DNA from: Pandoraea anapnoica
GTDB lineage: Bacteria > Pseudomonadota > Gammaproteobacteria > Burkholderiales > Burkholderiaceae
DNA: 64,000 nucleotides
Assembly: GCF_902459765.1 (NCBI RefSeq)
Contig: NZ_CABPSP010000002.1
Coordinates: forward strand, 62,001 to 126,000
Reading direction: 5' to 3'
The position numbers and the translations under genes are program-made. A model generated the notes under the pieces. It did not search any database. It was not told where the DNA came from and worked only from the letters and a program-made list of their open reading frames with translations. Of this stretch, positions 8,124-16,976 are shown in pieces. The first letter of the stretch is position 1, and the number at the start of each line of letters is the position of its first letter.

Positions 8124-9041
8124 ATGAAAACACCGCCCACCGCCACGCCACAGCCCGATCCGGCCGAAGACGTCGACGCCGGGGTGACGTCGCGTCTGGC
8201 GTCGCTCGCACGTCAGGTGCGCATGCTGCGCGCTCAGCGCGGCATGACGCGCAAGCAGCTCGCCGCGCAGTCGGGCGTCTCGCTGCCGTATCTCGCCCGA
8301 GTGGAGGCCGGTACCGGCAACGTGTCTCTGGCGGTGCTGCACAAACTGGCCGAGGCCCTGAACGTGGGCGTCGAAACGCTGGTCGCCGAACGTTCCATTC
8401 ACGACGGCGATCTGCTCATCCTGATCGAGTACCTGCGTCAGCAATCGCCTGAGGTGCTCTCGCGGCTGCGCCGCCAGCTCGTTGTGCCTGTCGCGGCCGA
8501 CGCCGCGCGGATGGGCCAACGCATCGCGCTCATCGGGCTGCGCGGAGCGGGGAAGTCGACGCTCGGCCCTCAACTGGCGCAAGCCATCGGCGCGCCTTTC
8601 ATCGAACTCGACAAGGAAGTCGAACGCGAAGCTGGCATTGCCATCGGCGAAGTCATCACCCTATACGGCCAGGCCGCGATGCGTCGCATCGAGCGGCAGT
8701 GCATCGAGCGGATCATCGGCGAGCATGAGCACGTCGTGCTGGCCACCGGCGGCGGCATCGTCTCGGAAGCCCCGACCTTCGAGCGCGTGCTGCGCGCGTT
8801 CCGTACGGTGTGGCTGCGCGCGCGCCCGGAGGTCCACTTCCAGCGAGTGATGCAGCAGAACGACGCGCGCATCGCAACCGAAGCCCTGCGCAACGAGGCG
8901 CTCGATCACATTCACCGTATGCTCGACGCCCGCGAGTCGCTATACCGGCTGGCCGACATCACGCTCGACACGTCGGACATCACACCGGAGGCAGCGCTTG
9001 CCGACCTCCAGGCCCGCTTGTCCCCTTCCCTCGCAGCCTGA
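8124..9041 (+). CDS. XRE-family regulator fused to a shikimate-kinase-like domain (BoxR/BzdR type)
   Basis: A 305-residue fusion. Residues about 29-84 form an XRE helix-turn-helix (RGMTRKQLAAQSGVSLPYLARVE). Residues about 132-300 form a shikimate-kinase-fold domain with Walker A GLRGAGKST at 138-146 and ATGGGIV near 207-213. Proteins of this architecture, BzdR and BoxR, repress aromatic-acid catabolic genes and respond to an aryl-CoA such as benzoyl-CoA through the kinase-like domain. Here it is divergent from genes for a CoA ligase, crotonase, dehydrogenase and BKACE. I infer that it senses the CoA thioester formed by the ligase. The family assignment is strong; the effector is inference. 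Confidence 0.9.
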   Translation: MKTPPTATPQPDPAEDVDAGVTSRLASLARQVRMLRAQRGMTRKQLAAQSGVSLPYLARVEAGTGNVSLAVLHKLAEALNVGVETLVAERSIHDGDLLILIEYLRQQSPEVLSRLRRQLVVPVAADAARMGQRIALIGLRGAGKSTLGPQLAQAIGAPFIELDKEVEREAGIAIGEVITLYGQAAMRRIERQCIERIIGEHEHVVLATGGGIVSEAPTFERVLRAFRTVWLRARPEVHFQRVMQQNDARIATEALRNEALDHIHRMLDARESLYRLADITLDTSDITPEAALADLQARLSPSLAA

Positions 9042-9105
9042 ATTCAGCCCACGATTCCCAGCCCCGTGTCACGCCTATTGCGTCGCCCCACGATTCACGC
9101 TTAGA

Positions 9106-9124
9106 ATTAATAAGAATCATTATC
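9106..9124. promoter_or_regulatory. Fur box upstream of FecI-like sigma gene
   Basis: The 19-bp window matches the Fur consensus at 15 of 19 positions. The right ten bases, AATCATTATC, are identical to the consensus half. It lies about 70-90 bp before the sigma-factor start. Expression should be repressed by Fe-Fur in iron-rich cells. Confidence 0.8.
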
Positions 9125-9194
9125 ATTTGCGGATCAGCGTCTTTTCTTGAGCGGCATCGCCCGTGGAATACGCGTCATGCAAACACGGGGAATC

Positions 9195-9704
9195 ATGGAA
9201 AGTCATTTTCAGCGCGAGGTGGGCGCGCTTTACCGCGATCATCACGGCTGGCTGCGCGGCTGGTTACGCAAAAAGCTCGGCAATGCGTTCGACGCCGCCG
9301 ACCTTGCGCACGACACCTACCTGCGCGTGCTTTCCACCGGACGCGCGCCGCATATCGAAGATTCCCGTCGCTATCTGGCGCGCATCGCCAACTGTCTGGT
9401 GATCGATCTGTTCCGGCGGCGTCACATCGAGACGGCCTATCTCGAAACGCTGGCCGCTCTGCCCGAGCCTGTCGCCTCGTCGCCTGAAACACGCGCCCTC
9501 GTGCTTGAAGCGCTCATCGAAATCGATACCCTTCTCTCGCGTCTGCCCGCCAAAGCGCGCACTGCGTTCCTGCTTTGCAAGCTCGAAGGGTTGGGCTATC
9601 GGGAGATAGCCGAGCAGTTGCAGGTTTCGGTGTCGTCAGTGGAAAAGTACATCGCGCAAGCGTTGCGCGAGTGCTATGCCGTGCAGTTCGGGAGCGACGT
9701 ATGA
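9195..9704 (+). CDS. FecI-like ECF sigma-70 factor
   Basis: A 169-residue extracytoplasmic-function sigma factor. Region 2 has FDAADLAHDTYLRV and region 4 has LEGLGYREIAEQLQVSVSSVEKY, both close to the FecI/PvdS iron-starvation group. The ATG at 9195 is chosen as the first codon of the conserved protein, with GGGGA just upstream; ATG at 9177 and TTG at 9147 are in frame. A Fur box precedes it, and its stop overlaps the start of the FecR-like gene (ATGA). Together with the TonB receptor at 10834 this forms a cell-surface signalling cascade that turns on receptor transcription when the ferric ligand binds. Confidence 0.88.
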   Translation: MESHFQREVGALYRDHHGWLRGWLRKKLGNAFDAADLAHDTYLRVLSTGRAPHIEDSRRYLARIANCLVIDLFRRRHIETAYLETLAALPEPVASSPETRALVLEALIEIDTLLSRLPAKARTAFLLCKLEGLGYREIAEQLQVSVSSVEKYIAQALRECYAVQFGSDV

Positions 9705-10705
9705 GCTTGCCGAGCGCCCCCGTTGCGCCCCTCGCACCGGAAGTCGTCGAGCGTGCAAGCCTCTGGCTCGCCCGGCTCTGGTCCGACGCCGCGACCGCTG
9801 AAGACATTGCCGCGTGCGAGCGCTGGCGCGCCGCACATCCCGATCACGAGCGTGCGTGGCAACGTCTGGGTATCATCGGACAGAAGTTCGAAGCGCTCGA
9901 CAAGCTACCGCCACGTGTGGCCTTCGACACGCTGACCGCCCGCCCGGCCCCGCGCGTGAGCGATGCCGGACGCCGCCGCGCGCTGCGCGTGTTCGGCGGT
10001 GTCGTCACGCTAGCCGGAGCGGGTTACACGCTGCGTCGCTCGCCGATGTGGGACACCGTGACAGCAGACTATTCGACCGGCGTGGGAGAAGTGCGGCGGG
10101 TCACGCTGGCCGACGGCACACAGCTGTGGCTCGACACGGCCTCGTCGGTTGACGTGCGTTTCTCGCCGGACGAGCGTCGCATCTCGTTGCGACGCGGTCG
10201 TATCTGCATCGAGACCGGTCGGTCCAATAGCACTCACAGCGCACCGCTGGTCGTCGCCACCCGCCAGGGCGAGATTCGCGATATCGGCACACGCTTTGCT
10301 GTGCGCGACGACGGCGCACACACGCAGGTCGCTGTCTTCGACGGCATAGTGCTCGTGCGCCCCACACACGGCGCGCAAACGCAACGGCTCGACGCCGGGC
10401 AGGCGGCGAGCTTCTCGTCTAGCGCCATCGAGCCGTTGGCCGAGTCGACACCGTTCGACGAAAACGCCGCAGCATGGACGCGTGCTCAACTCATCGTCGA
10501 ACGCGTTCGCCTCGGCGATCTCGTCGAGACGCTTTCGCACTATCGGCGCGGCGTCGTCCGTTGCGATGCCGCCGTGGCCGATCTGCCGGTGAGCGGCGTG
10601 TTCTCGCTCGCCGACACCGACCGGGCGCTGGCGAGTCTTGCCGTCGGCCTGCCTGTCGAGACGGTCTATCGCACGCGGTACTGGGTGACGGTCAAGGCGC
10701 GATAG
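9701..10705 (+). CDS. FecR-like sigma-factor regulator
   Basis: A 334-residue protein with an N-terminal cytoplasmic DUF4880-like segment (about 12-60, with WLARLWSDAATAEDIAAC and AAHPDHERAWQRL). One hydrophobic stretch near 92-110 would span the membrane. The periplasmic FecR domain (about 118-220) includes STGVGEVRRVTLADGTQLWLD and GEIRDIGTRFAV. FecR proteins relay the signal from the TonB receptor to the sigma factor. ATG at 9701 overlaps the sigma gene stop, and GGGAG at 9690-9694 provides the ribosome site. Confidence 0.9.
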   Translation: MSLPSAPVAPLAPEVVERASLWLARLWSDAATAEDIAACERWRAAHPDHERAWQRLGIIGQKFEALDKLPPRVAFDTLTARPAPRVSDAGRRRALRVFGGVVTLAGAGYTLRRSPMWDTVTADYSTGVGEVRRVTLADGTQLWLDTASSVDVRFSPDERRISLRRGRICIETGRSNSTHSAPLVVATRQGEIRDIGTRFAVRDDGAHTQVAVFDGIVLVRPTHGAQTQRLDAGQAASFSSSAIEPLAESTPFDENAAAWTRAQLIVERVRLGDLVETLSHYRRGVVRCDAAVADLPVSGVFSLADTDRALASLAVGLPVETVYRTRYWVTVKAR

Positions 10706-10833
10706 CGCAATACCCGCGAGGGACGACACGCTTGCCGCCTCGGGCATCACCCCACCTCGCAACGTCCCGCCAACTTTTTTCAGATTTTTTCCAAATCGGT
10801 TGAGGGTTTGCCGATCTCGTTCGGAATACCTGT

Positions 10834-13404
10834 ATGCGCCGGTGCGGCATGACCGCACCGGCATCCCTTTCCGAATCTTCTGGCTCTCCAGACCTGACCA
10901 CCGTGTTCACGAACGTGTTGACTCCCGAAGCCGCCTTGCTGCGTCCGACGCAGCGCCTGAAGCCCCGCCTGAAGCCCTCTTCCGCAGCCCTTCGTCCCGC
11001 TGTCGCGCTGCTGATCGCCCTCGCGGCCGCAAGCGTTGCCGACCGGGCCAGCGCTGCACCCGCGTCCACATCCTCCCCCGTCGCGCAAAGCGCCGCCGAT
11101 GCGCACCGCGCGTGGCAGATCGCCCCGGGCACGCTCGACGCCGTGCTCAACCGTTTTGCCAACGCGGCAGGCATCGAGCTGGTCGTCGACGCGTCGCTCA
11201 CGCAAGGGCGTCAGAGCACCGGCCTGCACGGCGATTACACGTTGACGCAGGCGTTGTACCAACTGCTTTCGCCGCATCAGTTGCAGGCGATGCGCAGCAG
11301 TCAGGGCGTCTACACCCTGCGCGCCACCTCGCAAGACACCGGCGCTGCGGTCGCAGGCGACGGCGTGCTGCTGCCGACCACGCACGTCGTCGCGCAGGCC
11401 GTCGGCCTGCCGGAAGCGTACGACGGCGGACAGGTGGCACGCGGCGGACGTCTCGGCCTGCTCGGCAACAAGGACTTCATGGATGTGCCGTTCAACGTCA
11501 CGTCCTATACGGCCAAGACGATTCAGGACCAGCAATCGACCACGCTGGCCGACGTGCTCGACAACGACCCGTCGGTCCGCTTCACGACGTCGAGCGGCCA
11601 CATGTACGAGAACTTCAGCGTGCGCGGCTTTCCGCTGACGGCCGACGAGGTCTCGCTCAACGGCATGTTCGGCCTGTCGCCATACGGCCACGTGCCAACC
11701 GAGTTCATCGAGCGCGTCGAAGTGCTCAAGGGACCGAACGCGCTACTCAACGGCATGTCGCCTTCGGGGGCGGTCGGCGGCGCGATCAATGTGGTGACGA
11801 AGAAGGCGGAAAGCACGCCGCTCACGCGCGTGACGGCAGACTACCTGTCGGACTCGCAATTCGGCGTGCAGGCTGACGTCGGCCGCCGCTTCGGCGACAA
11901 CGAACAGATCGGCATTCGCTTTAACGGCGCACTGCGCGACGGGCGCACCACGCTCGAAGGTCAGAACAAGCGCCGCGAGTTCGGCTCCGTCGCACTGGAT
12001 CTGAAGACGGATCGCGTCCGTATCGGCCTCGACGCCTACACCGACTCGGAGAAGTACACCGGCGGCAGTCCGTGGATGGCGACCTTCGCAACGAAAGTCG
12101 TCGCGCCGCCCGCCTCGGGCACCAACGTGCTGCGCGGAGAGTTCGGCAATCTGGAAAGCACCGGCGTACAACTGCGCGGCGAGGTCGACGTGACCGACGC
12201 CGTCACGGCCTACGCAGGCATCGGCGCGCTGAGCTATCGCTACTCCGGCTTTATCACCGGCACGCGCACCGGCCCGATCAAGGCGGACGGCAGCTACACC
12301 GGCGCGACCTACTTCCAGCGCGGCTGGACCGATACCCTCTCGCTCGACGCAGGCGTTCGTACGCGTTTTCGCACCGGCCCGCTCAAGCATGAGCTGACGC
12401 TCTCGGCCACCTCGCTCGACACGACCAGCGGCAACGTCTTCACCACGAGCGCGAACTACAACTCGAACATCTACGCCCCGGTCAATCCGACGCTGGCGAA
12501 GGACTCGGGATCGGCCCCGAAAACCGCCGAGTCCACGCTCTCCAGCTTTGCAATGGCCGACACCGTCTCGATGCTCCAGGACCGCGTGACGCTGATCGCC
12601 GGTTTGCGCAGCCAGCGCGTTCGCGCAGCCGCCTTCTCGGCGACGACCGGCGCGCGCACGTCCAACTACGACGAGAACGCCATTACCCCGGCCTTCGGTC
12701 TCGTGCTCAAGCCGTTCGGGCCGAACGTTTCGCTGTACGGCAATTACATCGAAGGCCTCACGCAAGGCGGTATGGTCACCGATGTGAGTGCCGCCAACTA
12801 TGGACAGGTCTTCGCCCCGTATCGCAGCAAGCAGGCCGAGTTCGGCGTGAAGTGGGACGCTGGCAGCTTCACGAACACGCTCTCGTTCTTCCAGATCACC
12901 AAGCCGGGCATGATCAAGGACGTCGCGACCAACACGTACAACCCGGACGGCGAGCAGCGCAACCGTGGCGTGGAATGGAACGTCTTCGGCGAATTCACGC
13001 CGCGCTGGCGCGTGCTGGGCGGTGTGGCCTACACGCGCGGTGAACTGACCAAGACCGCCGGCAATCTCTACAACGGCAATACGCCGTACGGTGTGCCGAA
13101 GTGGACGGCCAATCTGGGCACGGAGTGGGACTTGCCGTGGGTACCGGGTGTGACGCTCACGGGCCGCATGATCACGACCAGTTCGCAGTATGTGAACTCG
13201 TCCAACACACAGAAGATCGGCGGGTGGACGCGTTATGACGTCGGCGCGCGCTATGCCACACGTGTCTACGGTAAGGGCGTGGTGGTCCGCGCGGCGGTCG
13301 AAAACGTCACCAACCGCATTGCATGGTCGGGCACGTTCAACGACGGTTATGTGATCCAGAACGCCCCGCGCACGTTCAAGCTCTCCGCCAGCGTCGACTT
13401 CTGA
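10834..13404 (+). CDS. TonB-dependent siderophore receptor with N-terminal signalling (STN) domain
   Basis: An outer-membrane receptor of up to 856 residues. After a signal sequence (hydrophobic 55-68, cleavage near 75) comes an STN domain at about 90-145, containing IAPGTLDAVLNRFA and YTLTQALYQLLSP, used to signal to FecR. A plug domain with VRGFPL and RVEVLKGPNALLNG follows, then a 22-strand barrel ending in the usual aromatic residue (SVDF). The first 50 residues before the signal core are longer than normal, so the true start may lie downstream. It follows the FecI/FecR genes and is one base-pair region away from an esterase gene, so a ferric catecholate or similar siderophore is a reasonable guess for the ligand. 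Confidence 0.9.
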   Translation: MRRCGMTAPASLSESSGSPDLTTVFTNVLTPEAALLRPTQRLKPRLKPSSAALRPAVALLIALAAASVADRASAAPASTSSPVAQSAADAHRAWQIAPGTLDAVLNRFANAAGIELVVDASLTQGRQSTGLHGDYTLTQALYQLLSPHQLQAMRSSQGVYTLRATSQDTGAAVAGDGVLLPTTHVVAQAVGLPEAYDGGQVARGGRLGLLGNKDFMDVPFNVTSYTAKTIQDQQSTTLADVLDNDPSVRFTTSSGHMYENFSVRGFPLTADEVSLNGMFGLSPYGHVPTEFIERVEVLKGPNALLNGMSPSGAVGGAINVVTKKAESTPLTRVTADYLSDSQFGVQADVGRRFGDNEQIGIRFNGALRDGRTTLEGQNKRREFGSVALDLKTDRVRIGLDAYTDSEKYTGGSPWMATFATKVVAPPASGTNVLRGEFGNLESTGVQLRGEVDVTDAVTAYAGIGALSYRYSGFITGTRTGPIKADGSYTGATYFQRGWTDTLSLDAGVRTRFRTGPLKHELTLSATSLDTTSGNVFTTSANYNSNIYAPVNPTLAKDSGSAPKTAESTLSSFAMADTVSMLQDRVTLIAGLRSQRVRAAAFSATTGARTSNYDENAITPAFGLVLKPFGPNVSLYGNYIEGLTQGGMVTDVSAANYGQVFAPYRSKQAEFGVKWDAGSFTNTLSFFQITKPGMIKDVATNTYNPDGEQRNRGVEWNVFGEFTPRWRVLGGVAYTRGELTKTAGNLYNGNTPYGVPKWTANLGTEWDLPWVPGVTLTGRMITTSSQYVNSSNTQKIGGWTRYDVGARYATRVYGKGVVVRAAVENVTNRIAWSGTFNDGYVIQNAPRTFKLSASVDF

Positions 13405-13412
13405 GGTTCGCC

Positions 13413-14915
13413 ATGACATTTCCTATGATTCGGGCCACGGCGGTCGCCGTTGCGCTCGCGGGTTCCGGTGGCATGACGAACCTCGCACTGGCAGCCCCCG
13501 TACACTCCGACACCGCGCGCGCCGCTTGCGCAAGCGATCCTCACGCACCGCAATACCGACTTGGACTCGTCAGCCCGCGCCTGCTCGCATTGAATGCGAC
13601 GCTATGCGCTGGTGGCAATACAGACGCCTTCTGGCAAGAAGTCAGCGCGACTGGCACGCCGATGATCGAAGCGGTTGCGCCGGGTACCATTACCGGCGAC
13701 GAGATGGCCTCGCCGCTCGCACCACCGCCCGGCAAGGTGTCGCTGATGACCTTCCTCTGGCGCGGCCATCCGCACAACGTGCGCATTCTGGGCGCGCCGT
13801 CCGGCGATCACGACGACATGCGTCAGTTGGGCAACAGCGACGTCTGGTACCGCAGCTATGTCGTACCCGACAGCACTCGGCTGTCCTACCAGCTCGCGCC
13901 GAACGTCCCCGACATCGAAGGCACGCCAATGGCCCGTCGCCGGGCAGTCCTGAAGACGCTGCAGGCCGACCCGCTCAACCGCCATCCGTTCACGGTGGAA
14001 GGCTTCGACGGCAAGCGCAGCGTGAAGTCGTCGGTCGTCCTGCCCGACGCACCGGCGCAACCGTGGATCGAACGCCGCGCCGATGTGCCGACGGGTACCC
14101 TGCAAGCCACACGCTTCACCAGCAAAGTGCTCGGCAATACGCGCGATGTCTACGTCTATCGTCCTGCGGGATATCGTGCGGATGATGCTTCGCGGGGCCT
14201 GCTCGTGGTGTTCGACGCGCACGCCTACGTGAACACTGTGCCCACACCGGTCATTCTCGACAACCTGATCGCCGAGGGACGGATCCCGCGAACGGCTGCG
14301 CTCATCGTCGGCGTGATCGATGGCAGCACCCGGGGCAAGGAACTGCCGCCGAATCCGGCGTTCGCGCGCTTCCTGTCCGACGAATTGATGCCGTGGGCCA
14401 AAGCACAGGGTGTGTCCGCGTCCGCCGATCACACGGTGGTGGCCGGATCGAGTTATGGGGGACTGGCGTCGGCATGGGTGGCCCATGAAGCGCCGCAGTG
14501 GTTCGGCAACGCGCTCTCGCAGTCGGGGTCGTATTGGTGGGCACCGTCGACGGGCGATGCCGACGCGCGCGAATCCGGCTGGTTGATCCGTCAGTACGCC
14601 GAAGGCCCGCGTCTGCCGGTGAGGTTCTACCTTGAATCGGGGTTGTTCGAAGACCGGCGCGGGCCGACGGGTATCGGCACGTCCGGCCGTCACATGCGCG
14701 ATGTGTTGCGCGCGAAGGGCTACCTCGTGACGTACACATCGACCGCCACCGGGCACGACTACCTGCACTGGCGCGGCTCACTGGCGTGTGGATTGATGGC
14801 GCTCATCGGCACTCCGGAAACGCAACAAGCCTTGCTAGCACGTCCGGCCGCGCCGGGAAGTCTGGCTGCCGTGTGCTCGATGCCGTCGCTCGGGAACGGT
14901 GCCGAACAGCACTAG
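13413..14915 (+). CDS. Enterochelin-esterase-like (Fes/IroD-type) secreted hydrolase
   Basis: A 500-residue protein with an N-terminal signal peptide (cleavage near ALAAP). An N-terminal immunoglobulin-like Fes domain includes LMTFLWRGHPHNVR and SDVWYRSYVVP. A C-terminal esterase-D alpha/beta-hydrolase domain has the nucleophile elbow GSSYGGLAS and a late HDYLHW with a candidate catalytic His. Fes-type enzymes hydrolyse tri-ester siderophores to release iron. The start lies eight bases after the receptor stop with GAGG in between, so the two genes are co-transcribed. Export to the periplasm differs from cytoplasmic Fes and resembles IroE. The siderophore itself is unknown. Confidence 0.87.
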   Translation: MTFPMIRATAVAVALAGSGGMTNLALAAPVHSDTARAACASDPHAPQYRLGLVSPRLLALNATLCAGGNTDAFWQEVSATGTPMIEAVAPGTITGDEMASPLAPPPGKVSLMTFLWRGHPHNVRILGAPSGDHDDMRQLGNSDVWYRSYVVPDSTRLSYQLAPNVPDIEGTPMARRRAVLKTLQADPLNRHPFTVEGFDGKRSVKSSVVLPDAPAQPWIERRADVPTGTLQATRFTSKVLGNTRDVYVYRPAGYRADDASRGLLVVFDAHAYVNTVPTPVILDNLIAEGRIPRTAALIVGVIDGSTRGKELPPNPAFARFLSDELMPWAKAQGVSASADHTVVAGSSYGGLASAWVAHEAPQWFGNALSQSGSYWWAPSTGDADARESGWLIRQYAEGPRLPVRFYLESGLFEDRRGPTGIGTSGRHMRDVLRAKGYLVTYTSTATGHDYLHWRGSLACGLMALIGTPETQQALLARPAAPGSLAAVCSMPSLGNGAEQH

Positions 14916-14917
14916 CG

Positions 14918-15379
14918 TCAGCGCAACTTTGCGGGCTTGCCGGGCCGGGGTGCACGCGTCTCCAGCGAGGACGCGTTCACGCCCCTCGCCCCCTTCGCGC
15001 TGGCAAGCCGCATCAGACGCTGAAACTGCGGGCATGCCAGATGCTCCGTCGCCGGACACTCCGCCGCGTGTCGCAAGCCGTCACGCAACGCGCTCAGTTG
15101 CCGGATCGTCTTGTCGATGTCCTCCGCCTTCGCCTGCAATCGCTCGCGGTCGATGTTCGCCTTGCCTTGCGGCAACAACATACCGGCGATGTCATCCAGC
15201 GAGAATCCGGCCGTGCGGCCCAGTGCGATAAGGGACAGCGTCTGCAAGACCGACTCATCGTATTGGCGACGCAAACCGCGTCGACCTGTCGCAGCAATCA
15301 GCCCCTTCGCTTCGTAGAACCGCAGCGTGGACGGCGGCACACCCGCGCGCGCAACAACGTCGCCAATGTCCAGTGTCAT
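14918..15379 (-). CDS. MerR-family transcriptional regulator
   Basis: A 153-residue regulator with the MerR winged helix at the N-terminus (IGDVVARAGVPPSTLRFYEAKGLI), then a dimerisation coiled coil at about 75-105. A C-terminal loop has Cys108 and Cys116 with x7 spacing and nearby His104 and His113, which could sense metal, redox or a small molecule. ATG at 15379 has GGGAG about eight bases upstream; an upstream in-frame TTG is less likely. It is divergent from the DUF2938 gene, and the shared promoter has MerR architecture, so it most likely controls that gene and itself. Confidence 0.85.
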   Translation of the reverse strand: MTLDIGDVVARAGVPPSTLRFYEAKGLIAATGRRGLRRQYDESVLQTLSLIALGRTAGFSLDDIAGMLLPQGKANIDRERLQAKAEDIDKTIRQLSALRDGLRHAAECPATEHLACPQFQRLMRLASAKGARGVNASSLETRAPRPGKPAKLR

Positions 15380-15393
15380 GTCGAGACTCCCGC

Positions 15394-15424
15394 TTGACTT
15401 CAAGTTGACTTGAATTCGTATAGT
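15394..15424 (+). promoter_or_regulatory. MerR-type promoter with operator in the 19-bp spacer
   Basis: TTGACT (15394-15399) and TATAGT (15419-15424) are separated by 19 bp, the overlong spacer typical of MerR-activated promoters. Within it lies TTCAAGTTGACTTGAA (15399-15414), a perfect 7-2-7 dyad. It drives the DUF2938 gene, starting 59 bp after the -10. Confidence 0.85.
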
Positions 15425-15482
15425 GCCCTAATCGCGGACTCGCCGTCACGGCGTGCACGCACTGCCGATTCAGGAGATGACA

Positions 15483-15989
15483 ATGACAACGCTCACGCTC
15501 GCCGCGCAGATCCTTGCGATCGGCGTATTCGCCACAGTTATGACGGACCTCTGGGCGCTGTTGCTTCGCCGCGTCTTCGGCATCCCATCGCTCGAGTTTT
15601 CGATGGTCGGGCGCTGGCTCGGGCATATGCCTGCCGGTCGTTTCGCCCACGCTGGCATCGCCCGTGCGACGCCCGTCCCCGGCGAGAGGGCGCTCGGGTG
15701 GTTCGCACACTACGCCATCGGTGTCGGCTTCGCGGCCACCCTCGTCATGCTCGCGGGTTCCGTGTGGCTGGACGCGCCAACGTGGCCCCCGGCGCTCGCG
15801 TTCGGCGTGGCCACCGTCGTAATGCCCTTCTTCGTTATGCAACCCGCGTTCGGGGCCGGCGTTGCCGCTAGCAAAACACCCAAACCGGCGCAGGCGCGAC
15901 TGCGCAGTCTGATGACGCACGCTGTATTCGGTCTGGGCTTGTATGCCGGTGCGTGCGTGGTGAGCGCCGCAATGGCCGCAATGGGCTGA
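15483..15989 (+). CDS. DUF2938 family inner-membrane protein
   Basis: A 168-residue protein with about four hydrophobic segments, beginning with a membrane helix rich in Ala, Ile and Val. The pattern MTDLWALLLRRVFGIPSLEFSMVGRWLGHM and the later FAHYAIGVGFAATLV match the DUF2938 family, which has no known biochemical role. The start is set at 15483 because CAGGAG at 15471-15476 is six bases upstream; the in-frame ATG at 15477 would be too close. The MerR-type promoter upstream indicates inducible expression. Confidence 0.8.
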   Translation: MTTLTLAAQILAIGVFATVMTDLWALLLRRVFGIPSLEFSMVGRWLGHMPAGRFAHAGIARATPVPGERALGWFAHYAIGVGFAATLVMLAGSVWLDAPTWPPALAFGVATVVMPFFVMQPAFGAGVAASKTPKPAQARLRSLMTHAVFGLGLYAGACVVSAAMAAMG

Positions 15990-16148
15990 GCACATGTCCG
16001 CGCGAACGAGCCCTTCGCGCTTGAGCTGTCACGGACGCCGTACTATAGTGGCCGACGCCATGTCGCACTCGTTGCGCCGTGGCGTCCTCACAAAATTGCA
16101 TGGCGGCACAGAGCACCGTGGCACGCCGACTCAAGGATTTCGCCCACT

Positions 16149-16934
16149 ATGGACACCACTGTCGTCGAGAGCTGGAAGGATTTCATGGAGCTGTCCTCCC
16201 GCTTCGAAGGCTGGGCGTTTCGCGGGCAGCAAGACGCCCGCTGGCATCTGCAAAGTTCGCTGTCTCGCTACCTGCACGCCTACGTGTCGGACAAGGAGCA
16301 GTGGCGCAGCCGTGAGGCCCGCGCGATTCGCATCTTCCGTCGCAAGGCGCACAACCACGTGCCCTGGCCCGAACTGCTGCACGACGACCTGCGCTGCCTC
16401 GGGCTGATGCAACACCATGGCGCGCCAACCCGTCTGCTCGATTTCACCAAGTCACCGTTCGTGGCGGCGTTCTTCGCACTGGAACGCGCCACGTCCGACT
16501 CCGCCATCTTTGCGCTGAACACCCCCGCGCTGTACGACGACCGCGCACGCCCGCGTCATGCGCCGTGGCTCACACGCGATACGATCGACCCACGCGTCAA
16601 AGGGAATATGGAGAAGTACTTCCTCGGCAACGACAACGAGGTGGTCTGGTTCGGCGAGCCGGAGGAAATGGATGGTCGTCTGATTGCGCAGTCCGGCACC
16701 TTCGTCGTTCCCGGTGTGATCGACCGGCCGATGCATCGCATTCTGGACGGCTACGAGAGCGACGAACCGCTGCTGCGCAAGATCGTGCTGCCGGTCGCGC
16801 TGCGCGCCGATGCCATGAAGTGGCTCTACCGGATGAACGTCACGAACGCGTCGCTGTTCCCGGATCTCGACGGACTCGCGCGCTCGATTGCCGTCGAAAT
16901 CGAAATGGTCTGGCCGACGCAGACGCTGGGGTAA
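16149..16934 (+). CDS. FRG-domain protein
   Basis: A 261-residue soluble protein of the FRG family, named for the Phe-Arg-Gly motif seen here at 24-26 in GWAFRGQQDARW. Other family features are the arginine-rich region after it, LLHDDLRCLGLMQHHGAPTRLLDFT and SPFVAAFFALE. The biochemical role of FRG proteins is not established; some occur in mobile or defence loci, but no such neighbours are seen here. It is a lone gene, convergent with the GGDEF gene at 16977. No strong ribosome site is visible before the ATG. Confidence 0.85.
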   Translation: MDTTVVESWKDFMELSSRFEGWAFRGQQDARWHLQSSLSRYLHAYVSDKEQWRSREARAIRIFRRKAHNHVPWPELLHDDLRCLGLMQHHGAPTRLLDFTKSPFVAAFFALERATSDSAIFALNTPALYDDRARPRHAPWLTRDTIDPRVKGNMEKYFLGNDNEVVWFGEPEEMDGRLIAQSGTFVVPGVIDRPMHRILDGYESDEPLLRKIVLPVALRADAMKWLYRMNVTNASLFPDLDGLARSIAVEIEMVWPTQTLG

Positions 16935-16976
16935 CGCTACGGTGACGAGGGCGATACGGCGATGTTCAGCGCCGCG

